Assembly (NCBI RefSeq): GCF_010093445.1
Contig: NZ_PDWW01000001.1
Location: 124,001 to 188,000 of the forward strand
DNA from: Pseudoxanthomonas japonensis
GTDB lineage: Bacteria > Pseudomonadota > Gammaproteobacteria > Xanthomonadales > Xanthomonadaceae
Direction: 5' to 3'
DNA: 64,000 bases
Position numbers and translations under genes: made by a program. Each line of letters opens with the position of its first letter. Position 1 is the first letter of the stretch. Positions 52,144-61,260 of the stretch are shown here, in pieces. The notes under the pieces were generated by a model. That model was not told where the DNA came from. It searched no databases and was given only the letters and a program-made list of their open reading frames with translations.

Positions 52144-52710
52144 TCACGCCGAGCGGCGCTGCCCGCCGTGCTTCCCTTCCGCGATCTCCTCCATCAGCTT
52201 GGCGCAGAACGCCGGCAGGTCCTTCGGCGTGCGACTGGTGACCAGGCCCTTGTCGACGATGACTTCGTCATCCTTCCAGGTGGCGCCAGCGTTTTCCAGG
52301 TCCTTGCGGATGTTCGGTACCGAAGTGACCGTGCGGCCTTTCAGCACATCCGCGTTGGCAAGCACCCACGGACCATGGCAGATCGCGCCGACCGGTTTGC
52401 CTGCCTCGAAGAAGCCGCGCGTAAAGGCGAGCGCCTTGTCGTCGACCCGCAGCGCGTCCGGATTGAACAGGCCACCCGGGATGACCAGCGCGTCGTAGTC
52501 CTGCGCGCTGACCTCGGACAGCACATGATCGACCGCGACCTGCTCGCCCTTGTCGAAGTGTTTGAAGCCCTGGATGCGGCCGCCGTCCAGCGAGACCACA
52601 TCGACTTGGGCGTTGTGCTCCTTCAGCGCACGCATCGGCTCGGTCAGTTCGGATTGTTCGAACCCGTCGGTGGCAAGGATGGCGACGCGTTTTCCGGTCA
52701 GGTGGCTCAT
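52144..52710 (-). CDS. DJ-1/PfpI family protein (YhbO/protease I type)
   Basis: 188 residues. RVAILATDGFEQSEL (Glu18), YDALVIPGGLFNPD and the nucleophile elbow AICHGPW with Cys111-His112 define the PfpI branch, comparable to E. coli YhbO. Members act on glyoxal-type adducts or stress-damaged proteins, though the enzymatic activity is debated. Start ATG 52710 is clear. A half copy of the family A repeat (CGTAGCGTGCACCGTGCGCA) lies just upstream at 52740. Confidence 0.92.
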   Translation of the reverse strand: MSHLTGKRVAILATDGFEQSELTEPMRALKEHNAQVDVVSLDGGRIQGFKHFDKGEQVAVDHVLSEVSAQDYDALVIPGGLFNPDALRVDDKALAFTRGFFEAGKPVGAICHGPWVLANADVLKGRTVTSVPNIRKDLENAGATWKDDEVIVDKGLVTSRTPKDLPAFCAKLMEEIAEGKHGGQRRSA

Positions 52711-52817
52711 GGGGGAACTCCGTACGAATGAGCGCCCACCGTAGCGTGCACCGTGCGCACGACATGCGAAGGAATCGTTTCGCCAGCGTCAATGCGCTGG
52801 CGGGACTCACTCCTGCT

Positions 52818-54470
52818 TTACCTGCGCGGCCAGGCCGCCAGCAGCGCCCACAACCCGCCGATGCCCGCGATCCATGCTGCAGCGGGAACATCGAACAGGC
52901 TCGGCCCGCCTGCTTCCAGCGCGTACAGCACCGCCGCGACGATCAGCAGCCCAACGCCGAGGATCGCCGCGACGACGCGCCGCTGCATGCCCTTCATCGT
53001 CTGTGCGAGATCGGCCAGGTCCTTCGACCGCAGCGCCAGTTCGTGCCGGCCCTCGACCTGCTGGCTGAGCCAGGCGTGTACCAGGCGCGGCATGTCCGGC
53101 GCATGGGTCATGATCTCCGGCAGGCGCTTGCGGAACTCCTGCGCGGCGCGCTGCGGGCTGTAGCGTTCCAGCAGGATGCGCTCCAGCACCGGCCGCGCGA
53201 CGGCCCAGATATCGATCTGCGGGTCCAGCTGGCGGCCCACGCCTTCGATGTTCAGCAGCGTCTTCTGCAGCAGGATCAGCTGCGGCTGCAGGGTCAGCTC
53301 GTAGCGCTGCGCGGTACGGAACAGCTTGGCCAGCACTTCGGCCAGCGAGATCTCGCTGAGCGGGCGGGTGAAGTACGGCTCGCACACCGCGCGGGCGGCG
53401 GCTTCCAGCTCATCGATGCGGATGTGCGACGGCATCCACCCGGCCTGCACGTGCAGCTCGGCGATACGGCGATAGTCGCGGTTGAAGATCGCCATGAAGT
53501 TCTCGGCGAGCCAGTACTGGTCGTCGCGCGAGAGCTGGCCCATGATGCCGAAGTCCAGCGCGATGAAGCGCGGATCGGTCTTGCGTTCCGGATCGACCCA
53601 GATGTTGCCGGCGTGCGCGTCGGCGTGGAAGAAGTTGTCGCGGAACACCTGCTGGTAGAACACGCGCACGCCCTTGGCGGCCAGCGCCTTGCGGTCGATG
53701 CCGGCGGCGTCGAGCGCGGCGACGTCGTCGGACGGAATGCCGCGCACGCGCTCCATCGTCATCGCGCGTTCGGCGGTATGCGACCAGATCACCTCCGGCA
53801 CATACAGGTCCGGCGAATCCTGCCAGTTGCGCCGCAGCAGGCTGGCGTTGCCGGCCTCGCGCTGCAGGTCGAGCTCGGCGGCCAGGGTGTTCTCGATCTC
53901 GGCCACGATCTCGCGCGGGCGGATCTTGTCGGCGCTGGGATGCGCGCGCTCGACGATGGCCGCGACGCTCTCCAGCAGCGCGATGTCGCCGGCGATCTGC
54001 TTGCGGATGTCGGGGCGCAGCACCTTGACCACCACCTCGCGCCCGCCGGGCAACGTGGCTGCGTGCACCTGCGCGATCGACGCGGACGCCAGCGGCGTGG
54101 TGTCGAACTGCTCGAACGCCTCGTGGATCGGCCGGCCGAGTTCCTCCTCCACCAGCGCGCGCGCGCGGTCGCCGTCGAACGGGGCGACGCGGTCCTGCAG
54201 CAGGGTCAGTTCTTCGGCGATGTCGGGCGGGATGAGATCGCGCCGGGTGGACAGGATCTGCCCGAACTTGACGAAGATCGGGCCGAGCTCCTGCAACGCC
54301 AGTCGCAGGCGTGCGCCTCGCGGCTGTGCGGCGATCTCGGCCGAGGCGCGCGGAACGAATGGTCGGCCAAGCCGCAGCCAGCGCTCGACCGGCGTGCCGT
54401 CGAGCAGGTCGTCGAGGCGATAGCGCAACAACACGCGACCGATGCGGCTGGCCCGCAACACCGACTTCAT
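52818..54470 (-). CDS. ubiB: Ubiquinone biosynthesis protein UbiB
   Basis: 550 residues. Atypical kinase of the ADCK/UbiB family needed for ubiquinone synthesis. KxGQ signature in [16 protein letters not shown] (K68-G70-Q71), A-rich loop [33 protein letters not shown] and [13 protein letters not shown] (catalytic-loop Asp) plus ALDFGIMG. Two membrane helices at the C-terminus. Start overlaps the ubiJ stop by four bases (ATGA). ubiE, often upstream, is absent here. Confidence 0.96.
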   Translation of the reverse strand: MKSVLRASRIGRVLLRYRLDDLLDGTPVERWLRLGRPFVPRASAEIAAQPRGARLRLALQELGPIFVKFGQILSTRRDLIPPDIAEELTLLQDRVAPFDGDRARALVEEELGRPIHEAFEQFDTTPLASASIAQVHAATLPGGREVVVKVLRPDIRKQIAGDIALLESVAAIVERAHPSADKIRPREIVAEIENTLAAELDLQREAGNASLLRRNWQDSPDLYVPEVIWSHTAERAMTMERVRGIPSDDVAALDAAGIDRKALAAKGVRVFYQQVFRDNFFHADAHAGNIWVDPERKTDPRFIALDFGIMGQLSRDDQYWLAENFMAIFNRDYRRIAELHVQAGWMPSHIRIDELEAAARAVCEPYFTRPLSEISLAEVLAKLFRTAQRYELTLQPQLILLQKTLLNIEGVGRQLDPQIDIWAVARPVLERILLERYSPQRAAQEFRKRLPEIMTHAPDMPRLVHAWLSQQVEGRHELALRSKDLADLAQTMKGMQRRVVAAILGVGLLIVAAVLYALEAGGPSLFDVPAAAWIAGIGGLWALLAAWPRR

Positions 54471-55108
54471 GCGCGATGCTCCATGCGCGCGGCGAGGCGG
54501 CCGACGCGCACCGCCATGCGCTCGATGTCATCGCGGATCGCGTCGACATCGTCGTGGAAGGCGTTGAGCTCTTCCCGACCGACGACGTCGCGCGACTCTT
54601 CGGTAACGTAGTCGGCCGCGCTCTCCGCCAGATTGCCGGCGGCAGTGCGGGCCTGCTGCAGGCCACCGCGTACGGCGTTCGCGACCTGCACGCCGATCAC
54701 GTCGCCGAACACGCGGGTGAACGGCAGCGACCAGTCGGGATCGAAGCGGGTGGCGAGCGTCTGCAGGCGGCGCGCCAGGTCGGCATCGCCGGACACCTTG
54801 ACCTTGCCGACGGGCGTGGCGTGGTCGCGGCGGAAGAACGGCAGCTGCCCGAGCAACCCCCCGAGCGTGCTGCGCACGGCGAGGTCGGCTTCGAGCACTT
54901 CGGACGCAGGTCCCACCTGCAGGCGGCCGCCACCCACCATGATGTCCATCGCCAACGGCGGCGCATCGACCTTCAGCTGGATGCGGCGGCCTTCGAGCGA
55001 CAGCAGGGCCGCGGCGGTATCGGGATCAAGCGCGAGCGCCTGGTTGAGTGCGGCTTCCAGTGCGCGGCCGGCGAGCGGCTTGAGGGCTTCGAACGGAGAC
55101 AGGTCCAT
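54467..55108 (-). CDS. ubiJ: Ubiquinone biosynthesis accessory factor UbiJ
   Basis: 213 residues. SCP2-like lipid-binding N-terminal domain (about 15-110; [43 protein letters not shown]) and a C-terminal helical part with a coiled coil ([19 protein letters not shown]), as in E. coli UbiJ. Helps assemble the soluble Ubi complex. Overlaps ubiB by ATGA, so they form one unit. Confidence 0.92.
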   Translation of the reverse strand: MDLSPFEALKPLAGRALEAALNQALALDPDTAAALLSLEGRRIQLKVDAPPLAMDIMVGGGRLQVGPASEVLEADLAVRSTLGGLLGQLPFFRRDHATPVGKVKVSGDADLARRLQTLATRFDPDWSLPFTRVFGDVIGVQVANAVRGGLQQARTAAGNLAESAADYVTEESRDVVGREELNAFHDDVDAIRDDIERMAVRVGRLAARMEHRA

Positions 55109-55222
55109 GCCGCCATTCTAGCGGCAAAGCTTCTGCGCCCCGCCCGCCCGTCTGCCTGCGTCATGCAGGCTCGGGGCGGGCTCGACGGCGTCCTGCCGTC
55201 CCGGCGGAGAGAGACGGTGACG

Positions 55223-55381
55223 TCAGACGCGCTTGCCGCGCAGCAGCGAGATGATCGCCAGGATGACGAAGACGACGAACAGCACCCACGCGATGTTGGT
55301 GGCGGCACCGGCGATGCCGCTGAAACCCAGCACGGCAGCGATGAGCGCGATGACGAAGAAGATGATGGCGTAGCGCAGCAT
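55223..55381 (-). CDS. DUF1328 small membrane protein (YtjA-like)
   Basis: 52 residues from ATG 55381 ([20 protein letters not shown]), two helices with a [20 protein letters not shown] middle and an LLRGKRV basic end. This is the DUF1328 pattern. Stress-related in some bacteria, but the function is unknown. GGAG-type site (AAAAGGAGTTTCC) upstream supports the start. The next 150 bases upstream show nothing clear. Confidence 0.9.
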   Translation of the reverse strand: MLRYAIIFFVIALIAAVLGFSGIAGAATNIAWVLFVVFVILAIISLLRGKRV

Positions 55382-55533
55382 GGAAACTCCTTTTGGCGTC
55401 TGGCCAGTGGTACAGCCGGGAAGTGGCGTGGGCCATGCTGGAACGCGGGGAGTCATCGCCGCGTGAGCGCCGCGCAGCGCGATACGGATGCGCTTAAGCG
55501 TCGTGATCCGTGCGTGAAGGCGGTTCGCGGGTT

Positions 55534-55672
55534 GTACGAGGGGCTTTCAGCCCGCGCCCCGGTCGATCTCGTTTACCCGCGGCGTTGAGCGCGCCGCAGC
55601 GCGACCGGGAGAGTGAATTGCCCGATGCCGGCGACAGTCGCGATGAGAGACGGCGCTTGAAGCCCCTCCTAC
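55534..55672. repeat. Inverted repeat overlapping the oleD stop, family G
   Basis: GTACGAGGGGCTTTCAGCCC at left and GGCGCTTGAAGCCCCTCCTA followed by C at right. The right arm's CTAC contains the oleD TAG stop (55669-55671). Inner part is loosely paired. Confidence 0.65.
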
Positions 55673-56670
55673 ACCGGGTGATCGCGCAACCACGCACGCA
55701 GCCGTTCGAAACCCTCGCCCATCGACACACGCGGCACATAGCCGAAATCGCGCCGCGCCGGCGCCATGTCGTACCAGTGGGCGGTGCTGAGCTGCTCGGC
55801 CAGGAAGCGCGTCATCGGGGGCTCGCCCTTCAGCGGCAGCACGGTCCACAGCGTCTCGCACACCGCGCCGATGCGGTAGGCGGCGTTGAACGACAGCTGC
55901 TTGTCGACGCGTGGCGCGCCCGCCGTCTCCAGCAGCGCGTTGAGCAGCTTGCGCATCGGCCACGGCTCGCCGTTGGAGATGAAGTAGGCCCTGCCCGCGC
56001 ACGCGGCGCCCGGTACGAGATGATCGAAGGCATCGAAGTGCGCCTGCGCGGCGTTGTCGATGTAGGTGGTGTCGACATGGTTCTCGCCACTGCCGACGAT
56101 GCGCAGGCGACCTGCACGCGAACGCGCCACCAGCCGCGGCAGGATCTGGTGGTCGCCCGGGCCCCAGATAAGCCGCGGACGCAGCGCCACCGTCGCCAGC
56201 GTGGCGTCGTTGGCGGCCAGCACCGCCTTTTCCGCGATCAACTTGGTGGTGGCGTACGGCGCCTTGAAGCCTTCGCCATACGGTACGTCGGCCGCGCTGC
56301 CACCTTCGACCGGATGCGTCGCGCGATGCGTCACGCTGGGCGTGGAGGTGTAGACGAGACGACCGATGCCATGCGCGCGGCACGCGTCCAGCACGTTCTG
56401 TGTACCGACCACATTGGCATCGTGGTAGCTCTTGTAGCTGCCCCAGGCCCCGGCTTTCGCCGCGTTGTGGAAGATCGCATCCATGCCCGCGGCGGCATGC
56501 ATGACGGCATGCCCGTCGGCGAGATCGCCCTGCACCTGGCCCACGCCGAGCTCGCGCAGCACCGGGTAGTTCCCGCGATTGAAGCTGATGACTTCATGCC
56601 CGCGTTCGACCAGGCCACGGCACAGCGCCTGACCGAGGAAGCCACCGCCGCCGGTGACGAGAATCTTCAT
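55669..56670 (-). CDS. oleD: OleD, 2-alkyl-3-oxoalkanoate reductase
   Basis: NADPH-dependent SDR that reduces the beta-keto acid made by OleA to a beta-hydroxy acid in long-chain olefin synthesis. 333 residues. Nucleotide-binding TGGGGFLG (residues 6-13), [10 protein letters not shown] (Ser) and [12 protein letters not shown] (Tyr-x3-Lys). 3-beta-hydroxysteroid dehydrogenase-like C-terminus. ATG overlaps the oleC stop by four bases. Annotation as a generic epimerase is possible, but the coupling to oleC fixes it. Confidence 0.9.
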   Translation of the reverse strand: MKILVTGGGGFLGQALCRGLVERGHEVISFNRGNYPVLRELGVGQVQGDLADGHAVMHAAAGMDAIFHNAAKAGAWGSYKSYHDANVVGTQNVLDACRAHGIGRLVYTSTPSVTHRATHPVEGGSAADVPYGEGFKAPYATTKLIAEKAVLAANDATLATVALRPRLIWGPGDHQILPRLVARSRAGRLRIVGSGENHVDTTYIDNAAQAHFDAFDHLVPGAACAGRAYFISNGEPWPMRKLLNALLETAGAPRVDKQLSFNAAYRIGAVCETLWTVLPLKGEPPMTRFLAEQLSTAHWYDMAPARRDFGYVPRVSMGEGFERLRAWLRDHPV

Positions 56671-58310
56671 GCGTGTTGCTCCAGTTGCGTGTTCGCCCAC
56701 ACGGCCAGCTTCTCGCGGCCGATCTTGGCGTTGTGGCGGATGTCGACGGGAAACCCGGGATGCGGCAGGTAGGCGGCTATGCGGGCGGTGTGCGGATGGC
56801 GTGCGGCGATGGCGCGCAGCTCGGCTTCGATGCGCGACGGATCGGCGGCGACGCCGGGCTGCAGTTCGTAGCACAGCACGGGCGACTGCCGGCCCGCGTC
56901 GCCGACACCGACCAGCGCGGTGCGGCGCACCTGCGGATGGGTGTTGAAGACGGGCTCCACCTGTTCGGTGTAGAGCGGACCGTCGGCGGTTTCCACGCGC
57001 TGCGTCTTGCGGCCGCAGAACCACAGCCGGCCCTCGCCATCGAACCAGCCCACGTCGCCCATGCGGTGCACGATGCGCTCGCCGCCGTCGGCCTGCGTTT
57101 CGCGGATCTTCGCGATGCGGGTGGCGGCGTCGCGGCGGAAATAGGTGTCGGTGGCGGTGGGACCGGCGACGGTGATCTCGCCGACCCCGCCATCGGGCAG
57201 CACCTCGACGCCGGCCCAGTCGGCAATGGCGTCATCGGTGATGCGGATGATGCGGACCTCGTTCGGCGGTACCGCGCGACCGACGCACGTGCCGGCGCCG
57301 GCTTCGGTCGCGGCGCGCGTGGCTTCCAGTTCGCGGCCTTCGATGACGGCGACGGGCAAGCATTCGGTGGCGCCGTACGGCGTCCAGAACTGCCCGGTGC
57401 CCGGCAGCAGCGTGCGGATCTTCGCCACGACCTCCGGCGGCACCGGCGCACCGGCCGACGTCACGCGCTGAACGCTCGGCAATGGCTGGCCGTGATCGGC
57501 GAGCACCTTCATCAGCGCCGGCGAGCCGAACAGCTGGGTCACGCCGAAACGCGCGATGGCGGCGTGCAGCTTCTCCGGATCGGCGCTGGCCGGCCGCGTG
57601 GGATCCATGTCGGGGATCACCGAGGTCAGCCCGAGTGCGGGATCGAACAGCGCGAACGGCGGGAACGTCGGCAGGTCGACGCCACCGGGCTGCATGCCGA
57701 AGGCGTCGCGCAGCAGTTCGATCTGCGCGACGAAGTGGCGGTGGCGATACACCACGCCCTTCGGCACGCCGGTGGAGCCGCTGGTGAACAGGATGCCGGC
57801 GATGTCGTCGGGCGACGTGTCCGCCAGTTGCGGCCCCGCACCGGCACCGCGCGTTTCGATCTTCGCCAGCGTGGTGCCACCCCAGGCCCAGCGCGTGCCG
57901 ACGGTGACGATCTTCGTCGCCGACCTGGCCCAGCCCAGCACGCAGCGCGCGAGCTGCGCCAGCGGGATGCCGATGAAGGCGTCGGGCTCGGCTTCGTCCA
58001 GGCACTGCTTCAGCGCGCGGCGGTCGATGCCGGGATCGACCAGCACCGGCACGGCACCGGCCTTGAACAGCGCGAACATCAGCAGGAAGAACTCCGGCGT
58101 GGGCCGCACCATCACCACGGTGCGCGTGCCACGCCCGATGCCGTACGCACCCAGGCCGGCGGCGATGGCGTCGCTGCGCGCGTCCAGCTGCGCGTAGGTG
58201 AGCTCGCGGGTGTAACGGCCGGCGCGGTCGGGACAGCGCATGGCCACGCGGTCGGGCTGCTCGCGGGCCAGTCGGGGAAGACTGGCGGCGATGTTGCACG
58301 GATCGGTCAT
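56667..58310 (-). CDS. oleC: OleC, AMP-dependent beta-lactone synthetase
   Basis: 547 residues. ANL-superfamily enzyme that converts the beta-hydroxy acid to a beta-lactone with [21 protein letters not shown] is the phosphate loop; [30 protein letters not shown] is the hinge region with the Asp/Gly/Arg motif; conserved Lys in [13 protein letters not shown] near the end. The N-terminal [14 protein letters not shown] fits OleC. Divergent from a YkgJ gene. Confidence 0.92.
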   Translation of the reverse strand: MTDPCNIAASLPRLAREQPDRVAMRCPDRAGRYTRELTYAQLDARSDAIAAGLGAYGIGRGTRTVVMVRPTPEFFLLMFALFKAGAVPVLVDPGIDRRALKQCLDEAEPDAFIGIPLAQLARCVLGWARSATKIVTVGTRWAWGGTTLAKIETRGAGAGPQLADTSPDDIAGILFTSGSTGVPKGVVYRHRHFVAQIELLRDAFGMQPGGVDLPTFPPFALFDPALGLTSVIPDMDPTRPASADPEKLHAAIARFGVTQLFGSPALMKVLADHGQPLPSVQRVTSAGAPVPPEVVAKIRTLLPGTGQFWTPYGATECLPVAVIEGRELEATRAATEAGAGTCVGRAVPPNEVRIIRITDDAIADWAGVEVLPDGGVGEITVAGPTATDTYFRRDAATRIAKIRETQADGGERIVHRMGDVGWFDGEGRLWFCGRKTQRVETADGPLYTEQVEPVFNTHPQVRRTALVGVGDAGRQSPVLCYELQPGVAADPSRIEAELRAIAARHPHTARIAAYLPHPGFPVDIRHNAKIGREKLAVWANTQLEQHA

Positions 58311-58405
58311 GCGGCCATTGTCGCCGCTGGACGGTACTTGCGTCAGCCCGCGGCATTGGCAGAATGCGCGTCCCGCCCGCGCCTCGCCGCCACAGCCGAC
58401 CTCCG

Positions 58406-58786
58406 ATGCATCCCTGCCTGACCTGCGGTGCCTGCTGCGCCCACTTCCGCGTCAGCTTCCACTGGAGCGAGGCGGACCCCGACCAGGGCGGCGTGGTGCC
58501 GATCGAACTGACCGAGCCGCTGCGCGTGCACGAGCGTGTGATGCGCGGCACGTCGCAGAAGAGCCCGTGGTGCGTGGCGCTGGATGCCGACATCGGCCGC
58601 TACAGCCGCTGCACCATCCACGACCGGCGCCCGTCGGTGTGCGCGCTGGTGCCGGCCTCGCTGGAGTTCGGCGAACGCAGCGCGCAGTGCGACAAGGCAC
58701 GGCTGGCGCATGGCTTGCCGCTGCTGGTGGAAGCGGACTGGGTGGGCGTGGTGGAGGCGGAGAAGAATCCGTTGCCGGAGTTCTGA
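58406..58786 (+). CDS. YkgJ-family cysteine cluster protein
   Basis: 126 residues from ATG 58406 (MHPCLTCGACCAHFRV). The C-x2-C-x2-CC cluster, plus SPWCVALDADIGRYSRCTIH and RPSVCALVP, defines the YkgJ/CxxCxxCC family, probably binding zinc or an Fe-S cluster; function unknown. It sits on the opposite strand between oleC and oleB, splitting the ole genes. A TAG/CAGAAT -10-like box is just upstream. Confidence 0.88.
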   Translation: MHPCLTCGACCAHFRVSFHWSEADPDQGGVVPIELTEPLRVHERVMRGTSQKSPWCVALDADIGRYSRCTIHDRRPSVCALVPASLEFGERSAQCDKARLAHGLPLLVEADWVGVVEAEKNPLPEF

Positions 58787-58811
58787 TCTTTCGGCGTCTG
58801 CTCGTCCGACC

Positions 58812-58880
58812 GTAGAGCCGAGCTTGCTCGGCTGCTTCGTGCTTACGCAGGGAAAGCAGCGGAGCAAGCTCCGCTCTACG
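58812..58880. repeat. SMAG-like GTAG palindrome, family C copy 2
   Basis: GTAGAGCCGAGCTTGCTCGG at left and GGAGCAAGCTCCGCTCTACG at right, the same as at 14211 apart from the loop. Confidence 0.88.
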
Positions 58881-58950
58881 ACAGCAGCGAATCAGGCCTT
58901 CCCCTTTGAGAGCAGTGACGGATCCGACGGCAGGCGGTCTACGAAGCCTG

Positions 58951-59039
58951 CGTAGCCCGGGTAAGCGCAGCGCACCCGGGGCACAATGCGACGGCGCCTG
59001 ATTCCCCGGGTGCGGCCTTCGGCCTTACCCGGGCTACGC
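58951..59039. repeat. Intergenic palindrome, family D (GCGTAGCCCGGGTAAG)
   Basis: CGTAGCCCGGGTAAGCGCAG and GGCCTTACCCGGGCTACGC as outer arms; inner CGCACCCGGGG and CCCCGGGTGCGG also pair. Lies between the convergent YkgJ and oleB genes, after the family C copy. Confidence 0.87.
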
Positions 59040-59054
59040 GCTCTCGGGATGGAT

Positions 59055-59945
59055 TCAATCCAACGGATGGCGATCCAGGAAGTCGCGGATCAGCGGCACC
59101 AGGATCTCGTGCTTGTCTTCCAACACGTAGTGGCCCGCGTCCTCGTACGCATGCACCTCCGCGTTCGGCAACGCGGCGCGGAAGCCATCGAGGAAGTGCT
59201 TGTCGAACACGAAGTCCTTCAGGCCCCAACCTAGGAACACCGGGCGATCGGCGAACGACGGCAGCGCCTTGCCCGCCGCCTCGAGCAGCGGCCACGCCTT
59301 GTCCTGCGGACCGAGCGGGATGTCCTGCATGAAGCGGATGGTGGAGATGCGGTTCGCCCAGGTGTCGTACGGCGATACGTAGGCGCGGCGCACGTCGGCC
59401 GGCATGCGCCGCTCCACGCCGATCCACGAGGCGCCGGCGGAGAACGCGTTGAAGCCGCGGATGATCCACTCGCCCACTTTCCAGTCGCGCCCCAGGCCGA
59501 TCTGCCACGGCATCGCCTTCGAGGCGGGCATCGGGAACGCGGCGGTGTTCGTCACGACCAGCCGCTTCACCTGCGCGGCGTGCGACAGCGCCCAGCCGAA
59601 GCCGATCATGCCGCCCCAGTCGTGCACGGCCAGCGTCACCGGACCGGTTATGCCGAGGTGCTCGAGCAGCGCGACGACGTCGTCCACGCGCGACTGCAGT
59701 GTGTACTCGTAGCGGCTGTCGTCCGGCTTGTCGGACAGGCCCATGCCGATGTGGTCGGGCACGATGCATCGGTACTTGTCCGACAGGCCGGCCACCAGCG
59801 TGCGCCAGTAATAGCTCCACGACGGATTGCCGTGCAGCATCACCACCACCTCGCCATCGCGCGGGCCTTCGTCGAGGTAGCTCATCGACAGGCCCGGACG
59901 GACCTCGAAACGTTTAGGGTGGGAGGGATAGCCGGGAAGGTTCAT
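59055..59945 (-). CDS. oleB: OleB, beta-lactone decarboxylase (haloalkane-dehalogenase-like)
   Basis: Alpha/beta hydrolase that decarboxylates the beta-lactone to the cis-olefin. 296 residues from ATG 59945 (MNLPGYPSHPKRFEVRPG); a GTG 15 bases upstream is less likely. Oxyanion loop HGNPSWSYYWR, nucleophile Asp109 in VHDWGGMIGF (Asp, not Ser, as in OleB) and the C-terminal His in AGHYVLEDKHE. Follows the Fic gene by 21 bases on the same strand. Confidence 0.9.
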   Translation of the reverse strand: MNLPGYPSHPKRFEVRPGLSMSYLDEGPRDGEVVVMLHGNPSWSYYWRTLVAGLSDKYRCIVPDHIGMGLSDKPDDSRYEYTLQSRVDDVVALLEHLGITGPVTLAVHDWGGMIGFGWALSHAAQVKRLVVTNTAAFPMPASKAMPWQIGLGRDWKVGEWIIRGFNAFSAGASWIGVERRMPADVRRAYVSPYDTWANRISTIRFMQDIPLGPQDKAWPLLEAAGKALPSFADRPVFLGWGLKDFVFDKHFLDGFRAALPNAEVHAYEDAGHYVLEDKHEILVPLIRDFLDRHPLD

Positions 59946-59966
59946 TCGATGGGTCACCACGTCATG

Positions 59967-61127
59967 TCAGAGGGGCTGCGCGCCTTCGCTCAGGATGTCG
60001 AGATAAGGTTGGTAGGCAAAGATCATGTAGCGCTGCTTCCCCGTGATCTCACGAATGATGCCGAGCTTGCCCATGACATCAAGACCGCGTGATATTGCCG
60101 GCTTGGAGAGGCCCGACTCATCGACGAGCCGGGGAATGGTGCGTAGAGGATTGCGAGTGAATGCCTCATGCAGTTGCAGCACCGTACCCGCGATCCGGCC
60201 GGTTGCCCGCAGACGTTCGCGATCGTCTTGGAACAGACGCAATAGTCGCTGCGCAGTGTCCACCGCTTGGCCCGAAGTCGCGGCCACACCATCGAAAAAG
60301 AAGCGCAGCCATCCCTCCCAGTCGCCCTGCGTGCGTACGGCATCCAGACGCTGGTAGTACTCGTCACGCCGCGACTTGAAGTACAGGCTCAGGTAGAGCG
60401 ACGGCTCATCCAGCAGTCCAGCATCACACAACATCAGGACGATCAGAAGACGCCCCAGCCTTCCATTGCCGTCGAGGAATGGGTGGATGGTCTCGAACTG
60501 CACATGCGCCAAGCCAGCCCGTGCAAGGGGTGAAATGCCATCTTCGGTGGCATGCAGGAATCGCTCTAAGGCATCCAGGCATTCGAGCATGGCATCCGCT
60601 GGCGGCGGCACGAACTGGGCGCGGTCCGGACTAGGGCCTCCTATCCATACCGGCGTCTTTCGGAATTCACCCGGTGCTTTCGAGCTACCCCGTCCCCTGC
60701 GCAGCAGATGTTCGTGCATCTCCCGCAGCAATCGCAACGAGAGTGGAAATTCTCCGCGAAGACGCGACAGACCGTGCTCCAGCGCGTCCATGTAGTTGGA
60801 CACTTCGCGTACATCATCCAACGGGACGCCCGGAGCCTCGTCCAGTTCGAACAGCAGCAGGTCGGACAAGGAAGATTGTGTGCCTTCGATCTGTGACGAC
60901 AGCAGGGCTTCCTTTCGCACGTACTGGTAAAGGAACAACCTTGCATCAGGAAGAATGCGCGTGATGCCCTTCAGCTCGCCCAATGCCACGAGCGCGCGGT
61001 CCCGCAGCACGACCAGACCGTGATCTAGTTGCAGCGGCGGCGCAGGAGGCAGCGGTGCAGGGACGAAGGCTTTGTAAGCCTGCCCGTTCAGACTGCTAAG
61101 AATGTAATTCCCGGTTTGCCGTTCCAT
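59967..61127 (-). CDS. Fic-domain AMPylase with C-terminal winged helix
   Basis: 386 residues from ATG 61127 (a GTG at 61136 is possible). Fic enzymes usually transfer AMP to target hydroxyls. The core motif HPFLDGNGRLGR (215-226) is complete, so it should be catalytic; N-terminal S-x-x-x-E-G (Ser77-Glu81-Gly82, in SSQIEGTQ) is the class II inhibitory helix. Residues about 310-385 look like a winged helix (ISRGLDVMGKLGIIREITGK). The GC content is visibly lower than in neighbours. It splits oleA from oleB, and four TAAGTAACG-type half sites lie just upstream. Confidence 0.9.
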   Translation of the reverse strand: MERQTGNYILSSLNGQAYKAFVPAPLPPAPPLQLDHGLVVLRDRALVALGELKGITRILPDARLFLYQYVRKEALLSSQIEGTQSSLSDLLLFELDEAPGVPLDDVREVSNYMDALEHGLSRLRGEFPLSLRLLREMHEHLLRRGRGSSKAPGEFRKTPVWIGGPSPDRAQFVPPPADAMLECLDALERFLHATEDGISPLARAGLAHVQFETIHPFLDGNGRLGRLLIVLMLCDAGLLDEPSLYLSLYFKSRRDEYYQRLDAVRTQGDWEGWLRFFFDGVAATSGQAVDTAQRLLRLFQDDRERLRATGRIAGTVLQLHEAFTRNPLRTIPRLVDESGLSKPAISRGLDVMGKLGIIREITGKQRYMIFAYQPYLDILSEGAQPL

Positions 61128-61144
61128 ACACCCCACCAGTCACC

Positions 61145-61245
61145 TAAGTAACGAATAATATGATTTTCGTTACTTAAATGGAAGGCGGGACTTCTTGAGG
61201 ATCGATACCGTTACTTAGGCGGTAATGACGGATTTTAAGTAACGG
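61145..61245. promoter_or_regulatory. Four-half-site inverted repeat array upstream of the Fic gene
   Basis: TAAGTAACG (61145-61153) faces CGTTACTTA (61168-61176); CCGTTACTTA (61208-61217) faces TAAGTAACGG (61236-61245). All four share AAGTAACG. The first pair begins 18 bases upstream of the Fic ATG and spans its likely promoter, so binding by the Fic protein's own winged helix is an attractive inference. Confidence 0.75.
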
Positions 61246-61260
61246 CTGGTTGGCCCGTCG

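Noticed and set aside
61128-61260. Repeats upstream of the Fic gene as attachment sites of a mobile element
   Set aside because: The repeats are all on one side of the Fic gene and arranged as inverted pairs, which suits an operator better than att sites; no matching copy was seen near 59950.
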